Positions 35,870-46,293 of a DNA stretch of 64,000 nt are shown one piece after another. The position numbers and the translations under genes are program-made. Below the pieces are notes generated by a model that did not search any database, was not told where the DNA came from, and saw only the letters and a program-made list of their open reading frames with translations. The stretch is from NCBI RefSeq assembly GCF_005281615.1, contig NZ_SZZM01000001.1, positions 372,272 to 436,271 of the forward strand. The letters are read 5' to 3'. Numbering within the stretch: the stretch's first letter is position 1; each line of letters begins with the position of its first letter. Origin of the DNA: Rhodoligotrophos defluvii. GTDB taxonomy: Bacteria > Pseudomonadota > Alphaproteobacteria > Rhizobiales > Im1.

Positions 35870-36778
35870 ATGGTTGAGGCTATTGACCAGGTTACGCTCG
35901 CCTTGTGGGCGGTCAATCTCGGGCGCCCGCTCAACGGGATTTCTGCCTGGGTGGCGGGCATCGAGCAGAAGATGCAGCAGACGAAGCGCCAGGGCGCCGA
36001 CATGCTGATCCTGCCCGAATATGCCTGCGAGCAATGGCTGTCGTTCAAGCCGGAGGGGCTGCGTCCCGACCAGGAGATCGCATGGATGGCGGAACAGGGC
36101 GCGCAGGCTCTGCCGCTGCTGGCGCCGCTGGCCGAACGATATGACATGGCGCTGCTGGCGGGGACCATGCCTGTTGCCCATGGGAAGGGCGGCTTCCGCA
36201 ACCGCGCCTGGCTGTTCCTGCCGGATGGCCGGCAAGTTGGCCAGGACAAGCTCTGCCTCACCCCATTCGAAAAGGACCCGGATGCGTGGCAGCTCGAGCC
36301 AGGCGAGCTGGTCCACGTGGTGCAGTGGCGTGGACTGAAGCTCGCCACTTGCATCTGCCTCGACGTGGAGCTGCCGGCGCTGTCGGCCATGCTCGCCCCG
36401 CTCGAACCCGATTTGATCCTGGTACCGTCCATGACGGCGGGCCTGTCGGGCTATTCGCGGGTGTTCGGCTGTGCCAAGGCGCGTGCGGTCGAGCTGATGG
36501 CGGTGGTCGCGGCGGTGGGCGTGGTGGGCGTCGCGCAGGGAACCACGCAGAACGACAGCAATGTTTCCGGTTGCTCGGTATTCCTGCCCTGCGAGCCAAC
36601 CCTGGGCGATACCGGGCTTTATGCGGAGATCCCGCCGGTGGCGGAGGATGAGGCCGACGGGCCGCTGCTCATTGCCCGGGATATTCCGATTGCCACGATC
36701 CGCGCGCTGCGGGCGGGCGCGGCCGAAGTCTGGCCCGGCGCCTGGCGGGCCGAGCCGGTCAAGATTCACATGACGTGA
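35870..36778 (+). CDS. Carbon-nitrogen hydrolase (nitrilase superfamily)
   Basis: 302 residues with the Glu-Lys-Cys catalytic set: ILPEYACEQW (Glu), GQDKLCLTPFEKD (Lys) and ATCICLDVELPAL (Cys). The superfamily hydrolyses amides or nitriles. The CLDVE form of the Cys box differs from the nitrilase CWEN and biotinidase forms and suggests an amidase-like branch. Substrate unknown. Confidence 0.82.
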   Translation: MVEAIDQVTLALWAVNLGRPLNGISAWVAGIEQKMQQTKRQGADMLILPEYACEQWLSFKPEGLRPDQEIAWMAEQGAQALPLLAPLAERYDMALLAGTMPVAHGKGGFRNRAWLFLPDGRQVGQDKLCLTPFEKDPDAWQLEPGELVHVVQWRGLKLATCICLDVELPALSAMLAPLEPDLILVPSMTAGLSGYSRVFGCAKARAVELMAVVAAVGVVGVAQGTTQNDSNVSGCSVFLPCEPTLGDTGLYAEIPPVAEDEADGPLLIARDIPIATIRALRAGAAEVWPGAWRAEPVKIHMT

Positions 36779-36789
36779 GCCGACACTGA

Positions 36790-37065
36790 TCAGTCGTCCC
36801 AGTGGCGGGGCCGGTTCGGCTTGAACCGGCGGCCGGCGGTGGGACTGGGACTGTCGGTCGCGTGCGATTTCGCGCTGCGCATGTTGTCCACGTGGCTATG
36901 CTTCTCGTCGCGCTCGCCACCGCCGCCCGATACGCGGCTGACCGGCGGGTTGGTCGGCGTGCCCGGGGGCCGCGGGTCTTTCCGCTCGGGCATCGGCTTG
37001 CTGCGGTCTTCGTGGCTGGCGCCGGGCCCACCCCAGCGCTGTGTGTTCGGATGCTTCTCGGGCAT
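36790..37065 (-). CDS. Small highly charged protein, unrecognised
   Basis: 91 residues, rich in Pro, Arg, Ser, Gly and Asp (start MPEKHPNTQRWGGPGAS, end RFKPNRPRHWDD), with no hydrophobic core, so probably disordered. The ATG at 37065 has AAGGAAG at good spacing, which favours a real gene. It converges with the nitrilase-family gene, 11 bases apart. No function can be offered. Confidence 0.6.
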   Translation of the reverse strand: MPEKHPNTQRWGGPGASHEDRSKPMPERKDPRPPGTPTNPPVSRVSGGGGERDEKHSHVDNMRSAKSHATDSPSPTAGRRFKPNRPRHWDD

Positions 37066-37144
37066 GATACTTCCTTTGCCGCACAGGTTATCCCTTGCGG
37101 AGACAACCGATGTCGGAGGCCGCGCGTTCCCGACGGCGCGTGGG

Positions 37145-37573
37145 TTATGGGCGGCGGTTGGCCTCGGCCTTGGCAGAAACGCGCGCCATGAACTTGGCGG
37201 CATCGATCACCGCCCGGTCGTGGAAACCTTCGCCGATCAGCCCAGCCTCATCACGGCACGACACCTTGAAGCGCAGCGTCCGGCCCTCGACCGCGATCAG
37301 TTCCACCTCCGCGGTCACGGTCATGCCCACCGGGGTTGCGGCCGAATGGCTGACATCCACATGGGTGCCGACAGTGCGCTCGTGCGGCTCCAGAAATGGC
37401 CGCAGCGCCTCAATGCAGGTCCATTCGATGAAGCCCACCATGAAGGCGGTCGCAAATACGGGCGGCATGTCGGAAAAGCCTGTGAAGGCTTGCGAAACGG
37501 CGGGCACGGTGAGCGTGTGATCCACTCTGAGGCTCTGCACGTGGCGAAGCCCTGGCTTAAGATCCGCATTCAT
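37145..37573 (-). CDS. Thioesterase, fluoroacetyl-CoA thioesterase (FlK)-like
   Basis: 142 residues with a single hotdog domain. MVGFIEWTCIEALRPFLEPHERTVGTHVDVSHSAATPVGM shows the Glu and His positions of the FlK active site (Thr/Glu/His). Fluoroacetate breakdown is only the archetype; most members are general short acyl-CoA thioesterases. It is divergent from the flavin oxidoreductase gene across 115 bases. Confidence 0.78.
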   Translation of the reverse strand: MNADLKPGLRHVQSLRVDHTLTVPAVSQAFTGFSDMPPVFATAFMVGFIEWTCIEALRPFLEPHERTVGTHVDVSHSAATPVGMTVTAEVELIAVEGRTLRFKVSCRDEAGLIGEGFHDRAVIDAAKFMARVSAKAEANRRP

Positions 37574-37688
37574 GGAAGAAAACCCCAGACAAGCACGAGA
37601 ACCGGCGCATGGAACGCCAAGGAGATCTTGACCGCAAGTTATTGGGAGCGGCAGGTTAGCCCTTGCCGACCGCCTTGGAGGATGAAAC

Positions 37689-40029
<2,341 letters not shown>

Positions 40030-40044
40030 GGACCGGGGCGCAGC

Positions 40045-40377
40045 TCAAATTTTGCGGCGTACCGGACGCTTCTTCACCGCGTGTGCCCAGGCGGTTTCAA
40101 GCGCGTTCTGCAGCTTGGCCAGGCTCAGCTTGGATAAGTCGGCGGTGGTCCAGCCCTGCTGTCCCCAGGCGTTCGGCACGGGAGAAAAGGCCTCCGGCGC
40201 CAGCATGCATTTGAACTCCTGCTCGTCGGGCGTGAATTTGAAGTTGGCCGTCTTCTCGTCGGCTGCGAGCGTCACATAATTGCGGACGACCTTGAACGCG
40301 GCCCGATCGAAATGAGGGGCTTCAATGGTGCCCTCCAGGGCGAGTGCCAACCGGCGCAGATCTGCTCCCGTGGCCAT
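40045..40377 (-). CDS. MmcQ/YjbR-family protein
   Basis: 110 residues. LALALEGTIEAPHFDRAAFKV, then TLAADEKTANFKFTPDEQEF and GWTTADLSKLSLAKLQNALETAWAHAV follow the MmcQ/YjbR fold pattern (DNA-binding-protein-like, CyaY-like fold). Function of the family is poorly known. Convergent with the aminotransferase (15 bases). Confidence 0.82.
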   Translation of the reverse strand: MATGADLRRLALALEGTIEAPHFDRAAFKVVRNYVTLAADEKTANFKFTPDEQEFKCMLAPEAFSPVPNAWGQQGWTTADLSKLSLAKLQNALETAWAHAVKKRPVRRKI

Positions 40378-40459
40378 ACGACCTCCTTTTCGGGTGAGCC
40401 TATCCGAACAGCACTGGCAGGCTCATTGACATGTGCATCGCATGTTTTATGTTTTGCGC

Positions 40460-40690
40460 ATGTCGGTCATGATCCAGATCCGCAATGTACCGGAGGCGCT
40501 GCACCGAAAGCTCAAGGCGCGGGCGGCGCTGGCGGGCATGTCGCTTTCCGATTTCCTGCTGAGCGAAATCCGCGAGATTGCGGCGCGGCCCACCCTGGAT
40601 GAACTCCGCGCCCGGCTGGAGCAGCGCTCCAGAGTGAGGCTGAGCCTCTCCCCTGCCGAGGCCGTTCGCGAGGAACGCGAGCGGCCGTGA
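40460..40690 (+). CDS. Ribbon-helix-helix antitoxin (FitA/VapB-like)
   Basis: 76 residues: MIQIRNVPEALHRKLKARAALAGMSLSDFLLSEIREIA is a typical FitA-like RHH domain, followed by a toxin-binding tail. It overlaps the start of the PIN toxin gene by 4 bases (GTGA), the usual antitoxin-first arrangement. The antitoxin looks intact while the toxin is frameshifted. Confidence 0.85.
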   Translation: MSVMIQIRNVPEALHRKLKARAALAGMSLSDFLLSEIREIAARPTLDELRARLEQRSRVRLSLSPAEAVREERERP

Positions 40691-41080
40691 TCGTCGTGGA
40701 TGCGTCCGCACTGCTGGAAATGCTCCTGCGGACGCCGGCTGCTGCAGCCGTGGAGGAGCGGCTGTTCCAACCTGGTCTGACGCTGCACGCGCCGCACTTG
40801 GTGGATGTTGAAATCGCCCAGGTGTTACGCCGGTATGCGGCCGCCGGTGACATTGACGATGCCCCGCGGCCGCGAAGCGCTAGCCGATCTGGCCGATCTG
40901 CCCTTGCGCCGGTACCCCCACGACCTGCTGCTGCCACGGATTTGGGCGCTCAGATGCAATCTCACCGCCTATGATGCGGCCTATGTCGCGCTCGCGGAGG
41001 TTCTCGATGCGCCGCTCCTCACCCGGGACCGCCGCCTGGCCGCGGCGGCCGGCGAAGGTGCAAGGGTGGAGGTTGTTTGA
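40687..41080 (+). pseudogene. VapC-like PIN-domain toxin, frameshifted
   Basis: Frame 1 from 40687 reads MIVVDASALLEMLL...VDVEIAQVLRRYAAAGDIDDA and then turns to nonsense. One base over, the frame continues REALADLADLPLRRYPHDLLL...LTAYDAAYVALAEVLDAPLLTRDRRLA to TGA at 41080. Removing one C from the CCCC run at 40862-40865 restores a complete PIN protein of about 130 residues with Asp4, the Glu of VDVEIAQ, Asp of AYDAAY and Asp of TRDRRL. It could be a true inactivating mutation, a sequencing error, or phase variation at the C run. Confidence 0.85.
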
Positions 41081-41261
41081 GGACAGGATGGATGGCGGGG
41101 CATGCGGGATAGCGATGAGCACTATGTCTACTCCATAGCGCTCCATGACCCTCCTAAATAGGGCTGCGGTGGAATAGAATAGCGATACATGGTGGCTTGC
41201 GGCCTGTCCGCTTTGGCACCATCAGGTGTAAGCGGACGACAGGAATCTGCCCTAGGATGAA

Positions 41262-41274
41262 ATAATTCAATTAT
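41262..41274. promoter_or_regulatory. AT palindrome before the nucleotidyltransferase cassette
   Basis: ATAATT-C-AATTAT lies 18 bases before the ATG of the first nucleotidyltransferase, in an otherwise GC-rich 212-base gap. Its place fits a -10/operator element for the defence cassette. Weak evidence. Confidence 0.3.
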
Positions 41275-41292
41275 CGAGGGGCTGGGGGCGAT

Positions 41293-42732
41293 ATGAAACT
41301 TATAAATGACTTCAAGGACTTTCTATCCGATACCGTCAATCTCAATCAAACCCGTATTGCACTGCTTGAGGACCGAGCGGAGACGATTAAGAGCTTCCTT
41401 CGAGCATCCGACTGGGAACCGACAATCTCCACCTTCATCGAGCAGGGTTCCTGGGCGCACGACACCATTATCCGCCCGGTGGACGGCGGAGAATTCGATG
41501 CCGATCTGCTCGTCCGGATTCGGTCGGTAGATGGCTGGAGTGCCGCTCAATACGTAAAGGAACTTGGGCGCGTCTTCCTGGAAAGCGGACGATATTCCGA
41601 CAAGACGGTCGTCTATGATTACTGCGTCACGATCACCTATGCCGACGATTGTAAGATCGATATCGCTCCGCTGGTGATGGACCGCGAGTACCAGGGAACG
41701 CTCGAGGTCTGCGATAAGCGCAACGATAAATTCGACGAATCCCAGCCCATCGAATACACACGATGGATACGCGAGAAGAACGGGTACTCGGGCAACAACT
41801 CGTTTCGCAAGGCGACCCGGCTCATCAAGTACATTCGGGACATCAAGAAGCGTTTCAGCTGCCAGTCAGTTCTTCTAACGACGCTCATAGGTCACCGAAT
41901 CGAGTGGTTCGATAAGGATTCGAACGCATTCGCGGACACGCCAAGCGCGTTGCAGATAATCATGGGTAGGCTCGACGACTGGTTGCAGGCACGGCCGAAC
42001 AAGCCGGTGGTCAGCAACCCATCACTCCCCGCCGAGGACTTTGCCGATCTCTGGAACGACACCCAGTACGCAAACTTTCGAAATTTCGTGAACAAGTACC
42101 GGAAATGGATCGATGAAGCGATCGACGCCGAGACTCGGTCCGACAGCGTTGAGAAATGGCGTAAGGTCTTCGGCGACGAATTTGCAAAGGGAGAAAATGT
42201 AAAGAAGGCAGAGGCTTCTGCGATGCAGCAGGCGCGTGCGCTTCTCATGGAAGGGGCAGCCCACCTTGATAGCTTGGTCGATAGCGTAATCGACTTTGGC
42301 ATCAGCATCCTACCGCCGGGATTTCGGACACCAGCCCACCTCCAGGCCCCTCGTTGGCAGCCCGCCGAAAACATGTCCCGTAACGTCCAGGTCTTCGCCG
42401 AATATCGCGCGTCCCAGCATTCCGACAAGGGATATCGGATCAGTTCAGGCGAGGCGTTGCCTCCGCGGGGCGGTCTCTGGTTCGACGTCCGTGTCAACAA
42501 GTTCCAGACGGTGCCGGCTGACTGCTACGTGCGATGGCGCATCACCAATACCGGGGCGGTGGCGATCGCCCTCAAGAAAGGGCGGGGCGGCTTCGAGAAG
42601 CCCACCGACGGTGACCGTCGGTGGGAAGCGCTCGAATACCGCGGCGTTCACATGGCGGAAGCATTCATCATCCGTGGAAGCGATGATCGACTCGTTGGTT
42701 TCAGCGAGCCATTCTACGTTGTGATCAAGTAG
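41293..42732 (+). CDS. SMODS/CD-NTase nucleotidyltransferase with AGS-C sensor domain
   Basis: 479 residues. The N-terminal polymerase-beta-like nucleotidyltransferase has QGSWAHDT (Gly52-Ser53), EFDADLL (Asp69, Asp71) and CKIDIAP (Asp123), the three acids of a CD-NTase active site. After a helical middle, the last 75 residues (CYVRWRITNTGAVAIALKKGRGGF ... EYRGVHMAEAFII) match the AGS-C domain, a nucleotide-sensing domain seen next to SMODS enzymes. It likely makes a cyclic or linear (oligo)nucleotide signal on infection. The membrane protein gene follows 20 bases later. GC content is lower than in the core genes, suggesting transfer. Confidence 0.82.
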   Translation: MKLINDFKDFLSDTVNLNQTRIALLEDRAETIKSFLRASDWEPTISTFIEQGSWAHDTIIRPVDGGEFDADLLVRIRSVDGWSAAQYVKELGRVFLESGRYSDKTVVYDYCVTITYADDCKIDIAPLVMDREYQGTLEVCDKRNDKFDESQPIEYTRWIREKNGYSGNNSFRKATRLIKYIRDIKKRFSCQSVLLTTLIGHRIEWFDKDSNAFADTPSALQIIMGRLDDWLQARPNKPVVSNPSLPAEDFADLWNDTQYANFRNFVNKYRKWIDEAIDAETRSDSVEKWRKVFGDEFAKGENVKKAEASAMQQARALLMEGAAHLDSLVDSVIDFGISILPPGFRTPAHLQAPRWQPAENMSRNVQVFAEYRASQHSDKGYRISSGEALPPRGGLWFDVRVNKFQTVPADCYVRWRITNTGAVAIALKKGRGGFEKPTDGDRRWEALEYRGVHMAEAFIIRGSDDRLVGFSEPFYVVIK

Positions 42733-42752
42733 CTTTAGGGAGGGGGCTATCA

Positions 42753-43523
42753 ATGCCCAAGGTAGATACGGTAGGGGACAACTATTACAAGCCGCTTGAG
42801 CAGGCAGAAGCTTTCGGAGCCGCACTATTCTGGGTGGTCTCGATCCTCTCGATTGCGGCGCTCTTCGTCGACAAAGCGGCCTATCCGCTTGCCTACGACA
42901 TCCTACAGATCCTCTTCATCATTTGCGTGCTGCTGTTCTTTTTTCAGGGGCAGATCCAGAAGCTCTATCTATTTCCTCGCGCCGAGGACAAACGCCGACA
43001 GGATTTGCTGTCGAACAGTTACAGCGTGGCGCTGACGCATGAAGAGACCGTCGGCTACTACAATAACGACCAGACAAACCCGTTGAAACGCCTCGCAGCG
43101 TCGGTCATGGAAAGCGCGTACTTCACGCGCGAGATCGTTCGGAAGATGCTCGTCGGACAGCGAACGAAGACCATCGGCTACCTCGCCATCTACCTTGTCG
43201 CCGTATTGAATCGTTCCACGAACCTCGAAGTTCTCGCTGTCGCGGCGCAGGCTGTCTTCAGCGAGGATATTATCGCGCGGTGGCTCCGGATGGAATGGCT
43301 CCGTATCCGCAGCGAGCAGGTTTTCGACAATCTAAACCGGCTGTTCACGGGCAAGCAGGCCTTCTCACGACCTGCAGCTCAATCGCAGGCGATTGATTTG
43401 TTCTCGTTCTATGAGACAACCAAGTCCACGGCCGCGATCCTTCTCTCATCTAGGGTGTTTCACAAGCACAATGTGCGCCTGACGGAGGAATGGGAGCAGA
43501 TTCGCGGTCGTCTCGGGATCTGA
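42753..43523 (+). CDS. Four-helix membrane protein, probable S-4TM-type effector
   Basis: 256 residues with hydrophobic segments at about 21-39, 47-64, 141-153 and 157-172. A conserved-looking cytoplasmic stretch lies between the pairs (KRRQDLLSNSYSVALTHEETVGYYNND) and a C-terminal helical domain of about 80 residues follows. The layout and the SNS/YYNN region recall the SMODS-associated four-helix (S-4TM) pore-forming effectors. It lies between two nucleotidyltransferase genes, so it would plausibly damage the membrane when it senses their product. Family match is from memory and moderate. Confidence 0.6.
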   Translation: MPKVDTVGDNYYKPLEQAEAFGAALFWVVSILSIAALFVDKAAYPLAYDILQILFIICVLLFFFQGQIQKLYLFPRAEDKRRQDLLSNSYSVALTHEETVGYYNNDQTNPLKRLAASVMESAYFTREIVRKMLVGQRTKTIGYLAIYLVAVLNRSTNLEVLAVAAQAVFSEDIIARWLRMEWLRIRSEQVFDNLNRLFTGKQAFSRPAAQSQAIDLFSFYETTKSTAAILLSSRVFHKHNVRLTEEWEQIRGRLGI

Positions 43524-43531
43524 GGCGAGCG

Positions 43532-44395
43532 ATGGTCACAACCATATCTGAAGCTTTTCGCCAATTCAGAACCAACCTTGAAATCACAACTCTTCAGGAG
43601 AGCACTACATCCACCCGTCAGCAGAACGTGCGAGACGCGGTCACCGAAGACTTCGAAATCCTCGAATCCTTTCTGACCGGATCCTATCGCCGGAACACGA
43701 TGATCGCCCCCCTCACGACGGCAGACATCGACGTCTTCATCGTACTCGATCCGAAATACCACGCGGACCGGAACCAGCATGCACTGCTGTCTTCTGTAAT
43801 GAAGACACTCAGGAAGAGGTATCCTACGACACCAAAGATAAAGCCGGACGGCCAAGCGGTGGCCATCACCTTTACAGATTTCAAGGTCGATGTCGTTCCG
43901 GGATTTTATCGAACTGGTGGTGGATTTCTTATTCCGGACGCGAACCTGACAAGATGGATTTCCACGAATCCGAAGAAGCACGTCGACTTGTGGTCTGCGT
44001 CCAACAAGGCTCACAACGGATCACTGGTGCCACTGATCAAGATGCTGAAGTGCTGGAACCGCGCCAAGGTAGTTCGCTTCCGCTCCTTTCATCTGGAGGT
44101 TCTAGTGCGCCATGTTCTGAAGGACATCACCATCACCGACTATCCGAGTGGTGCTCGATGGGTATTCGACAAAATGAGGGACAAGGTCTGGAAGAAGATA
44201 GCCGATCCTGCCGGCTACAGCGACGACGTCGCTTCCCATCTTGCCAAGTCCGACGCCGACGGGATGATCGCCGCTCTAGATCAGGCATATCGGAAGGCCC
44301 TTACTGCGGAAAACTACGCGAAGCAGGGATATGTAAAGTTGGCGATCGACGAGTGGCGGTCGATTTTTGGCGACTATTTCCCCGCGTATGGATGA
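43532..44395 (+). CDS. Second CD-NTase-like nucleotidyltransferase
   Basis: 287 residues with FLTGSYRRNTMI (Gly50-Ser51), TADIDVFIVL (Asp65, Asp67) and FKVDVVPGF (Asp120), a complete CD-NTase/SMODS-type active site, followed by the helical OAS1-C-like half. It lacks the AGS-C domain of the first enzyme. It begins 8 bases after the membrane-protein gene, so the three form one operon. Two intact nucleotidyltransferases in one cassette is unusual for a minimal CBASS, where one is standard. Confidence 0.8.
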   Translation: MVTTISEAFRQFRTNLEITTLQESTTSTRQQNVRDAVTEDFEILESFLTGSYRRNTMIAPLTTADIDVFIVLDPKYHADRNQHALLSSVMKTLRKRYPTTPKIKPDGQAVAITFTDFKVDVVPGFYRTGGGFLIPDANLTRWISTNPKKHVDLWSASNKAHNGSLVPLIKMLKCWNRAKVVRFRSFHLEVLVRHVLKDITITDYPSGARWVFDKMRDKVWKKIADPAGYSDDVASHLAKSDADGMIAALDQAYRKALTAENYAKQGYVKLAIDEWRSIFGDYFPAYG

Positions 44396-44458
44396 GGCGA
44401 CGACGCTCGGAGACCAACGTAACGCCCCTCCTGAATAGATTTGGATGCCATCACCGCG

Positions 44459-46282
44459 CTAACCCGACGCCGTGAGCAACACACACGGATCATCCTCCGG
44501 CGTGAGAATCGTGGTGCGTAGCTTCGCACGCGTAACGCTGACGCGAAAATTCTGTCGAGCCTGCACCATCGGTCCGGCAGCAATATTCTCGCGCGCGATC
44601 CGGTCAAAGTTGGCCACGACCTTGCCTTTTGCACGTCTCGGCCACCCCTCGAAGATGATGACTTCGTCGAACTGTTTTCCCTTGGCTTTGTGCATGTTCA
44701 TCACCACCACGCCGGATTCCGGTTTATGTGCCGTGGCGAAATGCTCCTGCACAAAGGATTGTCGCGTGACGGCAAGGGCATTGCGATACCCGCCGGTGTC
44801 ACGCCAATTCTGGGTCAGGCCCTGTCGAAGTTGGGTGCCGCGTTCGAGCAAGCGCACGTTGCGGACGTCCCTAGCGACTGCCCGTAGTCGCTTGCAACTG
44901 CCGCCGTCCAACGCTGCGCGGACCGCAGCCCAATCGCGGTCAGGGTCTCCGGTCAGGACGACATCAAGGGCATCTGCATAAGTCACTACGGTCGCATTCA
45001 GCACAGAATTTCCGGGGGGTGCCTTGCCCGCTGCCAAGCACTGGTTCCGCTTCTCGAGCGCCGCCTTGAGTCGTGCCGCTTCTGTCAGGTCGCCCCTTGT
45101 CGGTGCGGCACCGCCCCTACCGTGGTAGTAACTACAAAGAAGTTCTACGAATTCGTCGAAATGACCGGCATCGCGGCCCTGTTGCAGCAGGAAGGCGATA
45201 ATTTCCGCCGCGAGAATTGGCCCGTCCATATCGACGGCCGCCGTATGCCCGATGGGCGAAACCTGCCCAAACGGTTCGCGCAACACATCTGACACCAAGC
45301 GGGTCATCTTCTTCGTGGGTACGAGAATCGCAAGCGACCAGTCAGGTTTGCCGCTGTCGATCAGCCGCTTGCGGGCCTGGAGCAACTGACCGACCAAGCT
45401 GGCGAAGGCTTGATTCTGGTTCGATTTGAACCCCTGAAACGCGATGCCGTTGTACTTGCTCTGCCGGAATTTCCCGGTCAGCACATCATTGCCGAACAAT
45501 GCGATTTCGGTGCCTATGCTGCGGTGATTGTCCCCGGCCAAGTCATGCTCCGAAGGATGAAACGCGGCGCGAAAATGATCGAGTCGCTCAGGATCAGCGC
45601 CGATGAAGTCGAATATCCGCTGCTCAGGATCAGCCAGCGCGATCAGCGTGCTGGACATGCCGAGCGCTTGGACCACGCGCCACTGGTCCGCGCTGGTATC
45701 CTGAAACTCGTCGAGAATGATGTACGGATACATGGTCGAAATCAGTGCCCGGACCTTCGCCGAGCCATGCAATAAGGTCGCAACCCGGTCGGCGAAGAGA
45801 TCGAAACAGACCTGGCCTTCCTCCGTCGCCAAACGGATCCGCTCGGCCTGCTCGCGTTTTTTCTTCTCCGCCTTTTCTTCATCGGAGAGCTTGGAGTCGC
45901 CCTTGTAGCCGCTCCGCACCGCCGACAAGGCGATGGCCTCGTTCGGTGGCGTCAGGATCGTCATCCTTCGAGGAAAGCCGACGAGGTAACCGTGCGTTTT
46001 GAGGATGCGCCAGAAGAACGCATGATAAGTGTCCACCTCAATGCGCCGCTTTTCATCCCGAGAAATCTGGCTTTCCTCATCCATCGCCTCCAGTACGCGT
46101 GATACTGTCGCGCGGGCGAAACTGAGAAAGAGGATGCGTTGCTCTTGCCGCAGGGATTGGCGAGCGATCTTCGCGGCCTTGAGGATGGAAACTGTAGTCT
46201 TTCCCGATCCGGGGCCGCCGGTGACGAGCTGATAGCCGTCCGTTGCAAGTACATCCTGCTGCGCTTTCGTCAGTTCGACCAT
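44459..46282 (-). CDS. gajB: GajB-like UvrD/Rep-family helicase (Gabija)
   Basis: 607 residues: Q-motif (LTKAQQDVLATDGYQLV), Walker A GGPGSGKTTVSI at about 23, motif II LDEFQDTSADQW at about 220, motif III-IV region IALADPEQRIFDFIGA and late motif VVMNMHKAKGKQFDEVIIFEG (motif V-like). The start at 46282 (MVELTKAQQ) fits the family. It follows gajA by 11 bases on the same strand. In Gabija, GajB works with the GajA nuclease against phage DNA; this one is longer than the roughly 500 residues of the best-known GajB. Confidence 0.82.
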   Translation of the reverse strand: MVELTKAQQDVLATDGYQLVTGGPGSGKTTVSILKAAKIARQSLRQEQRILFLSFARATVSRVLEAMDEESQISRDEKRRIEVDTYHAFFWRILKTHGYLVGFPRRMTILTPPNEAIALSAVRSGYKGDSKLSDEEKAEKKKREQAERIRLATEEGQVCFDLFADRVATLLHGSAKVRALISTMYPYIILDEFQDTSADQWRVVQALGMSSTLIALADPEQRIFDFIGADPERLDHFRAAFHPSEHDLAGDNHRSIGTEIALFGNDVLTGKFRQSKYNGIAFQGFKSNQNQAFASLVGQLLQARKRLIDSGKPDWSLAILVPTKKMTRLVSDVLREPFGQVSPIGHTAAVDMDGPILAAEIIAFLLQQGRDAGHFDEFVELLCSYYHGRGGAAPTRGDLTEAARLKAALEKRNQCLAAGKAPPGNSVLNATVVTYADALDVVLTGDPDRDWAAVRAALDGGSCKRLRAVARDVRNVRLLERGTQLRQGLTQNWRDTGGYRNALAVTRQSFVQEHFATAHKPESGVVVMNMHKAKGKQFDEVIIFEGWPRRAKGKVVANFDRIARENIAAGPMVQARQNFRVSVTRAKLRTTILTPEDDPCVLLTASG

Positions 46283-46293
46283 GGCGGGGCGCT

